Shown here piece after piece: positions 49,838 to 63,319 of a DNA stretch of 64,000 nucleotides. The stretch covers positions 2,421,001-2,485,000 of the forward strand of contig NC_134677.1 of assembly GCF_024713945.1 (NCBI RefSeq), read 5' to 3'. The stretch is from Dermatophagoides farinae. Its lineage: Eukaryota; Arthropoda; Arachnida; Sarcoptiformes; Pyroglyphidae. Below the pieces are notes generated by a model, which saw only the letters and a list, made by a program, of their open reading frames with translations, was not told where the DNA came from and did no database searches. Both the position numbers and the translations under genes were made by a program. Each line of letters opens with the position of its first letter. Position 1 is the stretch's first letter.

Positions 49838-51175
49838 TGTGTGCGTATTATATGTGTTTTATTATGTCGATATTGAAAAATTGATGAATGGTTTAACGCG
49901 ACCGAAATATAATGTAATTATATTTGATTGAAATTGGAAAATTTTCCGTAGCCACAATTTACTTTCGATATGATGATGTGATAAAAATTAATGCTGTAAT
50001 TTTGTTGATTTGCATTCTTTTATTTTGTTTATTTAAACATTCAAATCATTATGGTTGCCATAGTATTTGATGATGTGGAATAAAAAAAATTTTTTTTTTT
50101 GCTTTCGTATAAAAATTTTTCATAGAAAAAACATTGGCAACAAAAAAAACTGTTAAGTCATAGCTTTTTTTTGTCATCATTCCTCCAATATACACATTGA
50201 AGAGGTTCTATTTTTAAAAACCATATAGAAATTTATTCTTTCTCTTGAAAAAATTGTAATTAGAATTTTGTTTTTTGTACAAAAAAAAATCTCGAATTTT
50301 GTCAAAAAGATTTTACGATTTCGAAGAACTCGAATACATTTATCATTTTTAAACCATAATTTAGAATTATGTCACGGCATGATTATCGTGGATTTTCACA
50401 AAACAAAAAATCACAACCCAAAATCATCTTCACCAAATAAGAATATCATGGAAGAGTGAATTCCAACCTGAATTTTATGAAAAAAAAATAAAAACAAAAA
50501 CATTCTGAAATCGCGTCATCAACAATGTAACATTCATAAATTCTGTAAATTAAATCTACCTGTGTAAGAATGACATTACTGGATTTAATTATTGAAATCA
50601 AAATTTTTTTTTTTGTATTGAGAACAACGAAAAAAAAAATTCAACAAGTAATATAATTAAAATTTTTGACTGACGAAAAACAACTAGCATTAGACATATG
50701 TGCAATGGGAAAAATTTTGATAAATAAAAGGAATTCAAACAAGTGGCATCTAATCCGGAACATATTGATTATCAAATGAATAAATAAAATTCACTCATAG
50801 TGGCAACAAATGAAATGAAAGATGATAGCCTTGAAAGTGTTTACTTGTTTTATCAGTTTGATGTTGATGAAAAATTGTGATGGGGAGATCCGTTATCATC
50901 AAGGCTTTATGATCGTAGATTTCTTCATACATACAGCAGCAAATGTAAATGAGAAACTATAGCAAAAATAAGATATATATTTGATCATTACAACATTCGA
51001 ATCCTTTCAATAAACATATAAGAACAAGATTTCTTTTTTTTTTCTTTCCAATTTCTTTCTCCTGATGACATGACAATATTTTATACGATTCAGATTCGAT
51101 TATTTAATATTGTCGAAAACCACATAGATTTTTTCCCATCATCATCATCATATTATTACTGTATGGGTGGTCAAA
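49838..51175. other. Divergent spacer between CCP1-type gene and BCKDHA
   Basis: About 1.3 kb without a supported gene. It holds the two upstream regions of divergently transcribed genes. The one open frame on the plus strand (about 50268-50459) has no recognisable feature. An out-of-frame ATG lies at 51163, 13 bp before the chosen BCKDHA start. Confidence 0.55.
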
Positions 51176-52724
51176 ATGTTAAAACTTTATCGTTCTACTT
51201 CATTTGTCTGTAACATCTGTAAAAATGGATCAAAATTTTTATCACAACATTCTAGTTCATCATATTCCAATAAAATTCGAACAACATTCAATGTAAACAA
51301 TATCAATTTGTTCATAAACCAAAGAACTTTTTGTGCTGAATCTCAACAACAACAACAACAACAACAAAGTCAACAAAGCATATTACAAGAATCGCACAAT
51401 GTTTCGATTATTAATGATCAAAATGAAGCAGAATTTCCAGGTGCACGATCAAAATTCGTAACGAATCTTCAATTTTTTGATCCAGATCATTTTGAAAACA
51501 TACCAGTTTATCGTGTTATGAATCGTGATGGCTTAGTATTGGATGAGAAACAAGATCCGAATCTAGATAAAGAATTTATGACCAAAATATATAAAGGAAT
51601 GACTCTACTGAATTCAATGGATCGTGTTCTCTATGAATCACAACGACAAGGAAGAATATCATTTTATATGACCAACTATGGTGAAGAGGGAACACATTTT
51701 GGATCAGCTGCAGCAATTTCCAATAATGATCTTGTTTTTGGACAATATCGTGAAGCTGGTAGAAATTTTTTTTTGCATTCTAACCAAAAAATGTTAATTG
51801 TTTTTATTGTAGGTGTACTGATTTGGAGAGGATTCGAAATTGATAAACTAATGGCTCAATGTTATGGAAATAGTGAAGATTTACATAAAGGTCGATCAAT
51901 GCCTGTTCATTATGGAACAAGAGATCTTTGTTTTGTATCAATATCATCACCATTATCTACACAGATGCCACAAGCGGTTGGTGCTGCATATGCATTCAAA
52001 CGACAGAATCAACAACGTGTCGTCATTTGTTATTTTGGTGAAGGTGCTGCATCCGAAGGTGATTTTCATGCTGCATTGAATTTTGCCGCAACATTATCAG
52101 CACCTGTAATATTTTTTTGGTACGTACACGATTGTTTACATTTGATAAAAATTAATTCAATTTCATAAAATTAGTCGGAATAATGGCTATGCCATATCGA
52201 CACCTACACATGAACAATATCGTGGTGATGGTATCGTTTGTCGTGGACCAGCATATGGTATACCATCAATTCGTGTAGATGGTAATGATGTTTTGGCAGT
52301 TTATAATGCAACATTAGCAGCGAAAAAAATTTGCCTAGAAGAATCACGACCAGTTTTAATCGAAGCAATGACATATCGAATTGGCCATCATTCAACATCT
52401 GATGATTCAAGTGCATATAGAAGTGTGGATGAAGTTAGAAGCTGGGATCAAAAAGATCATCCAATCACACGATTACGTAAATATCTTGAACAAAAAGGAT
52501 GGTGGGATGAAGATCTTGAAAAATGTTGGAAAAATGAAGCAAAACGTTTAGTGATGACTGCATTCGTCAAAGCTGAAAAATTACCAAAACCAAATTATAT
52601 GGAAATGTTTGAAGATGTTTATGATGTGATGCCAAAATCGTTGATGCAACAAGCTGAAGAGCTTAAAGAACATCTGAAAATTTATGGTGGCAATTATCCA
52701 ATTTCAAATTTCAAACAAAATTAA
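51176..52724 (+). CDS. BCKDHA: Branched-chain 2-oxoacid dehydrogenase E1 alpha subunit
   Basis: Thiamine-diphosphate-dependent subunit of the mitochondrial complex that oxidatively decarboxylates the 2-oxoacids of leucine, isoleucine and valine. Exons 51176-51758, 51813-52119 and 52175-52724 give 479 aa. The start is the ATG at 51176 ([18 protein letters not shown]); the codons upstream in frame lack ATG. Residues 1-55 are Arg/Ser/Asn-rich and act as a mitochondrial presequence, followed by an unusual run of eight Gln. Family blocks: [38 protein letters not shown], the ThDP motif GEGAASEGD through CRNNGYAIS, and the regulatory loop [20 protein letters not shown], whose first conserved Ser is the BCKD-kinase target. 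Its introns are only 54 and 55 bp. AATAAA lies at 52860-52865. It converges with PGK. Confidence 0.93.
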
Positions 52725-52859
52725 TGATTTTTCTATTTGTCTAGAATGTTTCTAATATTTTAATAATAATGTAAATTCGATTTTGCTGTTGTTGTCGTTG
52801 TTAAAATATGTGTTTCACAAAGCAAATGATAAAAGAAAAAAAAACAAAACAAATTTTCG

Positions 52860-52865
52860 AATAAA
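52860..52865 (+). promoter_or_regulatory. Polyadenylation signal AATAAA
   Basis: A canonical hexamer 136 bp after the BCKDHA stop, just short of the end of the convergent PGK gene. Confidence 0.5.
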
Positions 52866-52923
52866 ACTAGAGATAAATTGTACTAAGATTAAAAGTGAAA
52901 TGTTCCAAATTCCAGATGATCAT

Positions 52924-54321
52924 TTATTTTGTTTCAGAAAGGGCTGCAATACCTGGCAATAGTTTGCCTTCCAATAATTCCAAACTAGCTCCACCACCAG
53001 TACTAACATGACTGACTTTATCTTCGGTTCCCCATTTTGCACAACAAGTAGCCGTATCACCACCACCAATGATGGTTGTAGCACCACGTTGTGTAGCTTC
53101 CACAACAGCATCCATAACAGCTTTGGTTCCTTTGGCGAAATTATCAAATTCAAATACACCAACAGGGCTATATAATGTAAAATGTAAAATATCAATAATC
53201 TATAGATTTAAAGGAAAATTGAAAATGTATTTACCCGTTCCAGACAATAGTTTTGGCTCGTGATAGAGGTAATTTAAATAGCTCTACTGAAGCCTGACCA
53301 CAATCTAATCCCATCCATCCATCGGGAATGCCTTGTTCTAAAGTGGCATGACCTACAGCAGCTGTTTCAGAAAACTTATCACCGGTAACAAAATCGATCG
53401 GAAAATGAAGTTGGACATCATTCTTTTTAGCTTTGTCCACCAATTTTTCAACAATTTCAGCTCCTTCATTGTCATACAATGAGCTACCAATGGACATTCC
53501 TTTCAATCTCTTCAAAAAAGTGAAAGCCATACCACCGACAATGATCATTTCATTCACTTTGTCCAATAAGTTTTCAATTAATTGAATTTTATCCTTGACT
53601 TTGGCACCTCCCAAAATAGCCAAAAGTGGTCGTTCCGGTTCGTAGAGAATTTTAGAAAAGTAATCCAATTCTTTTTTCATTAAAAATCCACAAGCTCGCT
53701 CTTCAAGAGCAATTCCAACGATCGATGAATGAGCTCGATGAGCTGTACCGAAAGCATCGTTGATATAAACATCTCCCATACGAGTTAATGATGCTCGAAA
53801 AGCTTCAATCTCTTCTGGTGTTGCTTTGACTTTTTCCTGTGTTTCTGGATTGACTCCTTTTCCTTCTTCTTCAAGATGGAATCGAAGATTTTCCAACAGG
53901 ATTACCGAACCGGGTGTAGGATTGGCACAAGAATTTTCAATTTCAGGACCAACACAATCGTTCAGAAAGGTGACATTTTTGTTAAGCAATCGGCTAACTT
54001 CTTCGGCAACTGGTCGCAAAGAGTATTTCGAATTACGAAAACCATCCGGACGACCAAGATGGCTCATCAAAACTACAGCTTTGGCTCCATTATCAAGAGC
54101 ATGTTTGATGGTTGGAATTGCAGCCACAATACGTTGATTATTTGTGATTTTTCCATCTTTCATTGGAACATTGAAGTCAACCCTATTATTAATTGATAGA
54201 TTTTTTATTAATGAAAATTATCCACTAATTTAATCAAATACTACCTGGTAAGAACACGTTTGTCTTTCAAATTCAATTTGTCAATGGACAATTTTTTAGC
54301 AAGAACATTTGGTACAGACAT
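52924..54321 (-). CDS. PGK: Phosphoglycerate kinase
   Basis: Cytosolic glycolytic enzyme that transfers phosphate from 1,3-bisphosphoglycerate to ADP. Minus-strand exons 54321-54245, 54182-53235 and 53167-52924 close in frame to 422 aa, close to the about 417 of human PGK1. The start is the ATG of [20 protein letters not shown]. Conserved blocks: [14 protein letters not shown] (substrate loop, split by intron 1), [75 protein letters not shown] (split by intron 2) and the nucleotide-binding [15 protein letters not shown] with [14 protein letters not shown]. All catalytic features look intact. Introns are 62 and 67 bp. Codons are richer in C/G than in neighbouring genes, as expected for a highly expressed gene. 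The stop codon overlaps AATAAA. Confidence 0.96.
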
Positions 54322-55954
54322 TTTTCGGATATTCACAGAAAAACCTAATTAAAAATGAATATAATTAAAATAAATTGATTGAAATAAAAATTGAAGGTCA
54401 CAATGACGAATAATATAAACAAAAAGTATATTTACAGTGATATTGTGTTTGAAAAAATGGAATCGGCAACGTTGAATATTGGACTAGAAATCTATGAAAT
54501 ATTATGACTAACGGAATAAAACGTTTTGGTAGAGATCAAAAAAAATTATCAGTCAGTAAAAATGTAAAAAATGACAAAGTTCAATGATGGAAAAGACAAA
54601 TTCCCAATGGTTTATACATCAAAAAAAAAAAAAATTCGAGTGTAAAATCACAAACATAATTTCCGGAAATTTTTCCTTTCAATAATAGAATAAAATTCCT
54701 TGGAAATTATCCAAAATAAATATCAAAATTGAATCAAAGGAAAATATGATGATATTTGCACCTATATTTAATTATAATCATCTTTTACGATCATTTATTG
54801 TTTTTATTTGTTAACAAATTTAAAAGATTAAAATAATGTGTGTGGGATGATACAATATTGAAAGTAATGGACCAATCAAAAAAAAAAAAAGAAAAAACTC
54901 ATCAATAAAAAACGTTTTTTAACGCGTAATTGACATTTTTTTTTTGATGAACCTATAAAATCTTTTTTTTTCCATACTAATATTTGTTTTCTCTCTCTCT
55001 CTTTTTTTTGTTTCTCACATTTTCACAAGATATCCGAAAGTTTAATTTGATTTTTTCCGTTCATCAAAATTATATTCACCATGTGTGTGGTCAAACGTAT
55101 TCAAATTAGTCATGCAAAAATTGTTGAATATATATATGTTATATTCATATATCGTATATATGATTTTTTTACGTTTTTTGTTTTGTTTCTAAATGCATTT
55201 ATAACATGATGATTAAAATAATAGCAATCCATTGTCTCTATATAGCCCAGTGTCATGACTTTCATCTAGGTCAAACGTCATGGAGAAAGAAAGAAATAAA
55301 ACAAAAACAAAATATTAAAAAAAAAATATGAAAATATTTGGAACCAGTTTGTCGATTTGAGTGATGATTGGAAACAAACAAGTTGTTTGCGTTTTTTTTT
55401 TTGTTTTTCTTTTCCTTTCGTTTTAGAGATCAATTAAAATTAAAACAAGTTGTTGATGTTGATTTGCCCTATAGGTGCAACAAACATCTATCGATTTCAT
55501 AGTCGATGAATTTCATTTGGAAAATTTTTTTACTTCTCAGATATAAAAAAAAAATTCTGTATAGCAAACTTTGTAGATGAATTTCATAATAATTGCAATG
55601 TGTATATAATTAATGATGTTTGTTGTGGGTTGTTTAATTTATTTGGGAAATTTTTTTAAAAAAAAATATCATCAGCTGAATTTATTTCTCCATATATCGA
55701 ATGTTGTAGTATTTTGCATCGGTTGTCCCTTCAATTATCATCATAATAATAATAATAATAATAATAATCATTAATAATGTGATTAGATAAATTTACGTCA
55801 CACCAATAATGTGATGAATAATGTTTATTCATGTTAAACAAGAAAAAAAAATCAAATGAACTCATCATCATCAGATCGATAAATTAATAAATTATCAAAT
55901 AAAAATTTCGTCATTCATCGTCTGGTTTTTATTCGATGATAATTTTCCTTTCAT

Positions 55955-55980
55955 ATGATGATGATGATCATCATCATCAT
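55955..55980. repeat. 26-bp perfect palindrome of (GAT)n/(ATC)n
   Basis: GAT triplets flip to ATC triplets about a central GATC, giving 13-base arms without mismatch or spacer. Confidence 0.9.
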
Positions 55981-57852
55981 TATTATCAATCGAACAACCA
56001 AAGAACGTTCAATTTTAGGTTCATTTTTTCCCGTATTTATTCAACGAATATTTTCCTTTGAAAAACAATCAACAACAAAGCGCAAACTGCAATCATGCAA
56101 GACGTTTGTAGAGAAAAAAAAGATTCACAAAATTATAATTACAATGGGAAATATCAATCTGATCGATTTTTTTTCTCTTTTTCGTTCCAAACAATTATCA
56201 TTGTTGTTGCTGTTAGTTTGTTATTGTTTTTGTCGTATGATGATGATGATGATTGTATTTTTCCTTTCTATAATAATTTCTTCTCTTTTCCATGATTCTC
56301 CCTCCCACATACTTATCCACCCTCTCGTATGATCAAAAACACGTTAGATTTTCAAACGTCATCAAAATCTGTCATTTGTTTATTTTATATTTGTTTTACT
56401 TTACATACAATTTATAAAAATTGCATCATTGAAATGAAAAATATTGGATTTTTTTTCCTGTTTTTTCTTTTCGGTTGTTGTTGACGATAATCATATTGGA
56501 AATCGTATGATTTTTTTTTCATGCCATTATCGAATGAAACGAACACAAACAAAAACGATCGATGGAAATGGAAATAAAAAATCAAATGAAGAACCCAAAT
56601 GATGAAATGTTTGCAAACAATTACAAGAGAGTGAGCCACAGGACACATTCAACAGGATGGAAAAATTTCAAATTCTTTCTTTTTTAGTTAGTCAAATTCA
56701 AAATAATGACCACATTTTTAAATAAAATTCATTTTTTTCTACTTTTTTTGTCGAATAAAATTCGACGATTGCAACATAAAACGATTATGTATGTCCCTGT
56801 GTATATGTGCTTTTAGGTCGTTAAATTTTTTTTTAATATTAATTTTTTCCTGTTTTTGAACGATAACGACAATGGCCAACGCAAACAAAAAAAAATTTCA
56901 TTTTTTTTCGCTCTTGACATCTAGCATCAATCGATAATCATTTTAGCATATGAAAGTATGACGTTTTTCTTGGGTCCAACATTGCATGCAATGTTTTTTT
57001 TTCAAAACATCATCATTGAAAGTGAATGACAGAAATGAAAGGACAAATTTTAATGGGCAAAAAAAAAAAAAAAAAATTCACCAATCATTCACTAATTATC
57101 AACGATTATTAGTACTTTATCTGGATAATAATCGAATGATTTGGCAGAACAAATTTGTTTGTAATCATTGATCATGATTCGTCACACGAACAAACATTGA
57201 TCACACATGAATTGATCATATGAATCGAATTGAATTTTTTTATTTCTATTTTCTGGTTAACAAAATTCACAATGGATAATAATGTTTACTTTTGTGTAAT
57301 ATTATCCATAGGTATGAGATACGTGTTGATGATGATGATGATGATCAATCGATTGATTGATTGGAACAATGTCAAAATAAATGATTTGTTATTATTTATA
57401 TTGTGTTCATCAATGTCATCATCATCAATACACACAGCAAACAACAAAAGGAATCAAATTTTCTGTTTTTACCGAAAAATAACAACAACAATCAAAACAA
57501 ACAAACAAATATTAAAGGGGAAAAAAAAATTTCCTCTCGCTTTCTTTTGTTAATATTGACGATAAGATAAACGGGTTGTAAAAAAAACCTTGACGAATAA
57601 ACCAATGATGATCACCTGATGTGTACGTGTGTTATTTAATGTTTTTTTTTTTGTTAAACAATTTGTCTTATTTGTCGTGATTGTTTTTATCGATTGGTTC
57701 AGTTGTTGTTATAAATGGTTATTTACCTAACGATTTTTTTCCCTATTTGATCGTTTCAGTTTGATCGGTTCATTTTTTTATCATCATTATTTGTAATCGA
57801 ATATATTCGATATTTTTGTTCGAATACCAAACTTCATGATTGACGTGTATAT

Positions 57853-57887
<35 letters not shown>

Positions 57888-59538
57888 TTGATTAACGTCA
57901 TTTTTTTCTGAAGAACAAAAAAAGGAAATCCAATCATTGTTTTCGGTATTCAAGAATAGTTCATTGGAAACAAAATTCATCTTGTCTGATGATGATGATG
58001 ATGTAATCGAAATTGTTGTACCTAGAATCTGTACTTAATATAATGAACTTGTCAAATATGATCATTTTAGATTCAGTTTAGTCAATGACAATGCAGAAAA
58101 AAATAATGATAAAGATGGCACATCTGAATTTCCGATTGTAAAGACGAAATGAAATTTAATCAATTGGAATTTATTTGTTCATGAATTGTCAACAATACAG
58201 AAGAAGAAAGCAGAGAATTTTCTTTTCTTTCATTTCGTAAGAAATTATCTTTATCTATTATTATGGATCTCTCATCGATATTGGGGAGAAAAAATCCAGT
58301 ACAAGATGATCGATATTGCGCCAGCGTCAAACACTGCAACGTGGTCAGTGGGTTTTTTTTCTGCATGAACACAATTTTTTTTTTTGGATCATTCGTGAAT
58401 AAAAAGAGAACATTGAACTTTGGAAATTCCAACAAAATTCTAATGTTATGGCTGTGGTCTCGCCATTTAATAAGACACACACACACATGATACTGGTGAC
58501 TTTCTAAACTACTTATTATTATACAACACATTCGGGTATCCAACACAAATGTTATAGAAAATGGGAAATAAAAATAAAACAAAAGTCCGTCCATTGGTCG
58601 GTATCCAATGGACACCACTATTTTCAACCTAATTCTCATTTTGTTTTTATTTCATTGGAAAATATTAATTATATTAAGAGATGATGATGATTTGGACAGT
58701 TGTTAGTTGTTGTTTTTGTTCGAATGACCGGCTTTTTTTCCAATAATCCTAGTGACTATATATAGCGGACACGGAACTTGTTTTAGTTTTCATTTTCTAA
58801 AATAGCTAAATGTCTAAAACAACAACAACAACAACAACAACTACAAGTCAGTTTGTATCTATTTGATTTCGTATATACCAACAACAACAACAACTAACCA
58901 AGGTGATGATGATGATAATAACTTATGTGTCTGTGGTGTTTGTGCACAAAATTTTCTCTCATATCCGTTTCTCTATTAAGCTATATTTGTGTGAAATTTT
59001 TTCATTTCATTTTATTTCATGCAAAAATGAAGGAAAAATAAAACACTTGGTCTCTTTGTTGTTGTTCATTGGACACATATATGATTATTATTATCATTTC
59101 AAATAAAATTTGGACCTGAAAAAAAGCAGCATTCATATATTCATGTCTAAGACAAACGGTAATGTGTTATTCATTTGAATTGAATGATAATAATAATGAA
59201 ACAAGATCAAAAAAAAAGAGTAAAATGTTGGTATGCACCATGTTATAATGATGATGATGACGATGACATCAAATGTGCAATTGCATCGAAAAAAAACAGG
59301 AGATTCTTTCTCTCTTTTTCCCACTTTGTTTTTCATTCCCTTATTTCTTTTTGTCTATTTGGTTTGTTGTTATTTATTGGCTCCACCTCATCATACGAGT
59401 TTTTTTAACCATTTCAAAAAAAAAAAAATCGTTGTATGTTGAAAACTCTTCTGAATATTTAGACATGTGTCTGTCTGTCTATGTGTGTGTGTGTGTTAAA
59501 TACAAACTCAAATGTGTAATGATAATAAACTGATGACG

Positions 59539-59564
59539 ATGATGATGATGATCATCATCATCAT
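59539..59564. repeat. 26-bp perfect palindrome of (GAT)n/(ATC)n
   Basis: Same architecture as at 55955-55980: 13-base arms meeting at GATC, embedded in a longer imperfect GAT/ATC stretch. Confidence 0.9.
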
Positions 59565-60669
59565 TGTACAACACCGTTTTTCTCTTTCTTTGTCCGCGCG
59601 ATACATTTCATCGGATTTTTATGTTGTATGTTCTGTATTTATTGTTGCATGGTATGAACACAACAACATTCAATGGAAAATGTAGCTTGCTTAACATGAT
59701 GGAAAAAAAATGGTTATAATTTTTTTTTTCAAGAGAAAAAGAAAAAGATACTACCACCACCACCACCACCACTACTAATCATGATAATAAGTGTGTATAT
59801 GGTGTGTATTAGTCATTCATTCAATGTTTTTAACCATTTCAGTGATTGAGGGCGGTTATAGTTTGCAGTAGTATATTTTGGATGTATCGATGGTTGGATT
59901 GTATGTGTGTGTGTGTGTAACTTGGATGGATTCTGTGTTTTAGTTTAATGATGATGATAAATATAATCGGTTGAATTTTTTTTTATTTTTTCTTTTTCTT
60001 GTTTGATGATTTGTTGTTATCGTTACAAGTATATGATGTGTGTACACATTTTACCGGCATTTTCCAAAAATGTTCCTTGTGATTATTCAAGATAACAAAT
60101 AAAACATTATCATCATAGAGATAACCAATTTGTTATTGATTAGGTATTGTAGATCGTTTATTTTTTTTTTATATTTAAAAGTCGAAAGCAAAACATTTAT
60201 ACTCAAATCTTCCGATTCATATCAATTATATCGCCCATTGCTACATCATCATTATAAACAACCTGGTTTTTTGGGTGCCGTTTTTTTATAAATTTATTTA
60301 AATTCAAATTCGAAATTACAGCTAGTCCTAAACATTCAATTGTTTTTCATCTACTCAATCAAAAAAAAAAATCATTGTTATTTATTTATTTATTATTGTC
60401 ATCATCATCATCATCATGATCATCGTGTGTGTCTAATTCAGAAGATTTTTTTTTCTTCATTAAAATTTTGGTCATTTCAACAAAATGCTGTTGAGAACAA
60501 ATTCATTTTGATTTTTCCATGTTGGAATCTCATTCAATCATCAACAAATAATCAAACAACGACAACAAGTTACCCGGTGCATTTTATTCTTTAGTTTGCT
60601 CAAAAAAAAAAAATCAAAAAATTATTGTGATAATATTCAACAGAAAAAAATAGTCATCCTTTGAAGACA

Positions 60670-63319
60670 ATGAGACCACCAGTGAAAAATCAATCACTCG
60701 GTAACCTGAGCCGTGATAGCGGTGTCCTAGAAATGGACAATCGTTCTAGTGGACATTCTAGATCTGCATCGAATGCTACATCTTGTTATTCCAATGATAC
60801 CGGATTCAATGATCAAGTTTACATTGATACAACTTTGCCAAGAATTGGTCAAAAAATTAATTGCCGTATTAATTCCAAATCATGGATCATTCTTATAGCA
60901 TTCATAATATCATTATTATCATGTCTGTGTTATGCTTATCTACCTTTAATAGTGACCAAAATTTTACAAACATTCATTAATATCAAACCAAATGGAGAAT
61001 TTTATAATTTTTGGCTACAATCAGTTGAACCAACTGAAGTTGGTATACATTTTTTTCATATTGAAAATCCATGGGAAGTTGAAAATGGTCTAGAAAAATT
61101 AAAAATCAAAGAAACTGGACGATATTATTTTAAGTAAGTTTTTGTTTTTGTGTTCATTTTATAAAAATTCTTCACATTATTTATAATAAAAACATTTTTA
61201 TTTATTTTTCAATTTCAGACAACGTTTCATTCATGAAGTTCATGGTTTCAATGATGATAATTCTATTGTAAATTTTACCGAACGAAGATATTTTTATTTT
61301 GATGAAGAAAAAAATGATTTATCATTAGATGCCAATATCACTGTTGTCAATGTGCCATTTGCCGTATGTATTTGTTCATTCATTTCCTATAGAGAAAAAA
61401 CAGACATGAAAATTAATTTTGATTTTGATTTGTTTTTCTTTCAAATTAAAAAAAAGGCTATGAGTACACTTGTGCCGAATTATTTGGAAAATTCTTTTGG
61501 TTTAAATCTTTTCTCACATTTTTCATATCGAGGAATCAATGAATTTTTCGTTTCACATAATCAAACATTATTCATTAATACAACGATTCGTGAATTACTT
61601 TATGGTTATCGATTAAATATTCTGGATACTGCCGAATCATATAATTCCATGTTCAATAAATTTGGTTTCGATATTATGCCTACGGAATTTTTTCCAAACA
61701 ATTCATTTGGCATTATGAATGGCCGTAATGGAACACCGGATGGACCATATGAAATGTATACGGGTCTTGCTAATACTCAAAATAAATTTGGTTATATAAA
61801 AACATGGAAAAATAAAACGTAATTTGCTTCATACAATATATTTTTTTCAATTGCAATCGAATAATTTACATTTTTTTGCTTGTTTAAATTTTATAGAAAA
61901 CTTGATATTTGGAAAAGCGATTCTTGTAACGCTATCAACGGAACGGATGGTACAATCTTTCCAGCCGGTGTTAGCATGAATGATAGGCTGGATTTTTTCA
62001 TTCCCGACATTTGCAGGTAAGCAATGTTTGAATATGATGAATATTCCGAATAGTTAAACTAGTTATACGATGAGATTTTTCTTTATTGAATAAAACAAAC
62101 TAAATGAACTTGACATTTTATGTCTGGGAAATGAAATATTTTTAGCTTTATGCATTGAATTCTGAATAATTCTTTATGATCACTTGTTTTTTCACTGCCA
62201 AATTAAGTTAACCTTCATGATGAATGTGCTTTTATTAAATTGTGTCTGTTATTTCTCCCATAGATCGTTGTTCATTACATTTCAGGAAAAGTCATCCTAC
62301 AAAGGCATTCAAACATATTTATTCTCTGCGCCGAATGACGTACTAGCCGGTCGACATACTAATCCAGATAATGAATGTTTTTGCATCGAAGAAGATGAAG
62401 AACTGGCAGAGAAACGATGTGTAGACGGAATATTTGATCTAGCCGGCTGTCAAAATGGCATTCCATTAATAATATCATTGCCACATTTTTTGGGCGCTGA
62501 TCATAGGGTCGTCGAACAAATCGAAGGTCTTAAGCCTGATCCGGTAAAACATCGTCCTGAATTACATATTGAACCGGTAAGTTATAAATAAACCAAATAA
62601 TTCAATTGTTTAAATTATGATTTTTTTTATTTCACAGACAATGGGGTTAGTCATTCATGGTGATAGTAGACTTCAAATGTCTATCCGGGTTGTTCCAAAT
62701 GAAAATATGAATGGTTTTAATAAACTACGTGATGAACTTTACATCCCAATTTTTTGGGGCTATAAAGTAGGTTATTAATAATTTGTTTTCAAATGAAATC
62801 GAGATTTTAATCGTGATGAAATCGAAATTATTTTTTTTTTGTTTGTTTTTAGAAATTAGGCATGTCTGATGAAACGGCTCAAAGCCTTAAAAGCAGACTT
62901 TTTACTCCAGTTAAAATAGTTAAATTTACTTTAATCTCATTAATAGTGGGTGGATTGATTTTAGCCATCTATGGATTTTTTCGATGGGTCATATTCAATA
63001 AAAAGGTAACATAATATACAAAATTATTATCAATTTTTTTTTGTTAAACGGCCTAATAACCTAGATATTTTTTTCCTATTTATTTTTGCATATATAGATT
63101 ACCTATTTTAATAATGAATATGATACTGAAAATGCAGCCAAACAAATGGATGAAAAATATTTCAGTGAAACGGCAAAAATGATTCCACGTGTTGAAAGTG
63201 CAACAAGTGATTTTGTCGATAGTAAAAGTGTTACCGGTAATAATTCATTGGAAAATTCTCCACAATCTTCTGAACTGGAACTAAAAAGTCTGGTCAATTG
63301 TGTTGAGACCGATATATGA
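60670..63319 (+). CDS. CD36/scavenger receptor class B family membrane protein
   Basis: Two-pass membrane receptor or transporter for lipids and lipoproteins, at the plasma membrane or in lysosomes. Exons 60670-61133, 61219-61363, 61457-61818, 61897-62016, 62264-62576, 62638-62766, 62853-63005 and 63098-63319 close in frame to 635 aa. The cytoplasmic N-terminus is long (about 75 residues, Ser/Arg-rich, MRPPVKNQSLGNLSRDSG). TM1 is WIILIAFIISLLSCLCYAYL. Family signatures in the ectodomain: NPWEVENG, GRYYFKQRF, TGLANTQNKFGYIKTW, GTDGTIFPAG, the Cys-rich NECFCIEEDE...KRCVDGIFDLAGCQNG, and LPHFLGAD with EPTMGLVIHGDSRLQ. TM2 is VKFTLISLIVGGLILAIYGF. Many N-glycosylation sequons lie in the loop. The 90-residue Ser/Glu-rich C-terminal tail is longer than in CD36. 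Which subgroup (SCARB1, LIMP-2, croquemort, SNMP) cannot be fixed by eye. Confidence 0.9.

Larger units (their letters stand above)
54322..60669. other. Gene-poor repeat-rich region
   Basis: No supported gene over about 6.3 kb between PGK (leftward) and the CD36-family gene (rightward). It contains (ATA)n near 55745, perfect (GAT)n/(ATC)n palindromes at 55955-55980 and 59539-59564, poly-A runs near 57060, GAT repeats near 57330, (TG)n near 57860, CAA runs near 58820, and (ACC)n near 59755. All open frames examined are repeat-driven or strongly Phe/Lys/Asn-biased. Confidence 0.6.

Noticed and set aside
58160-58639. 159-codon minus-strand open frame
   Set aside because: The longest frame in the 54.3-60.7 kb gap, but it has no ordered domain, motif or splice-supported extension and is Phe/Ile/Leu-biased like chance frames in AT-rich DNA.
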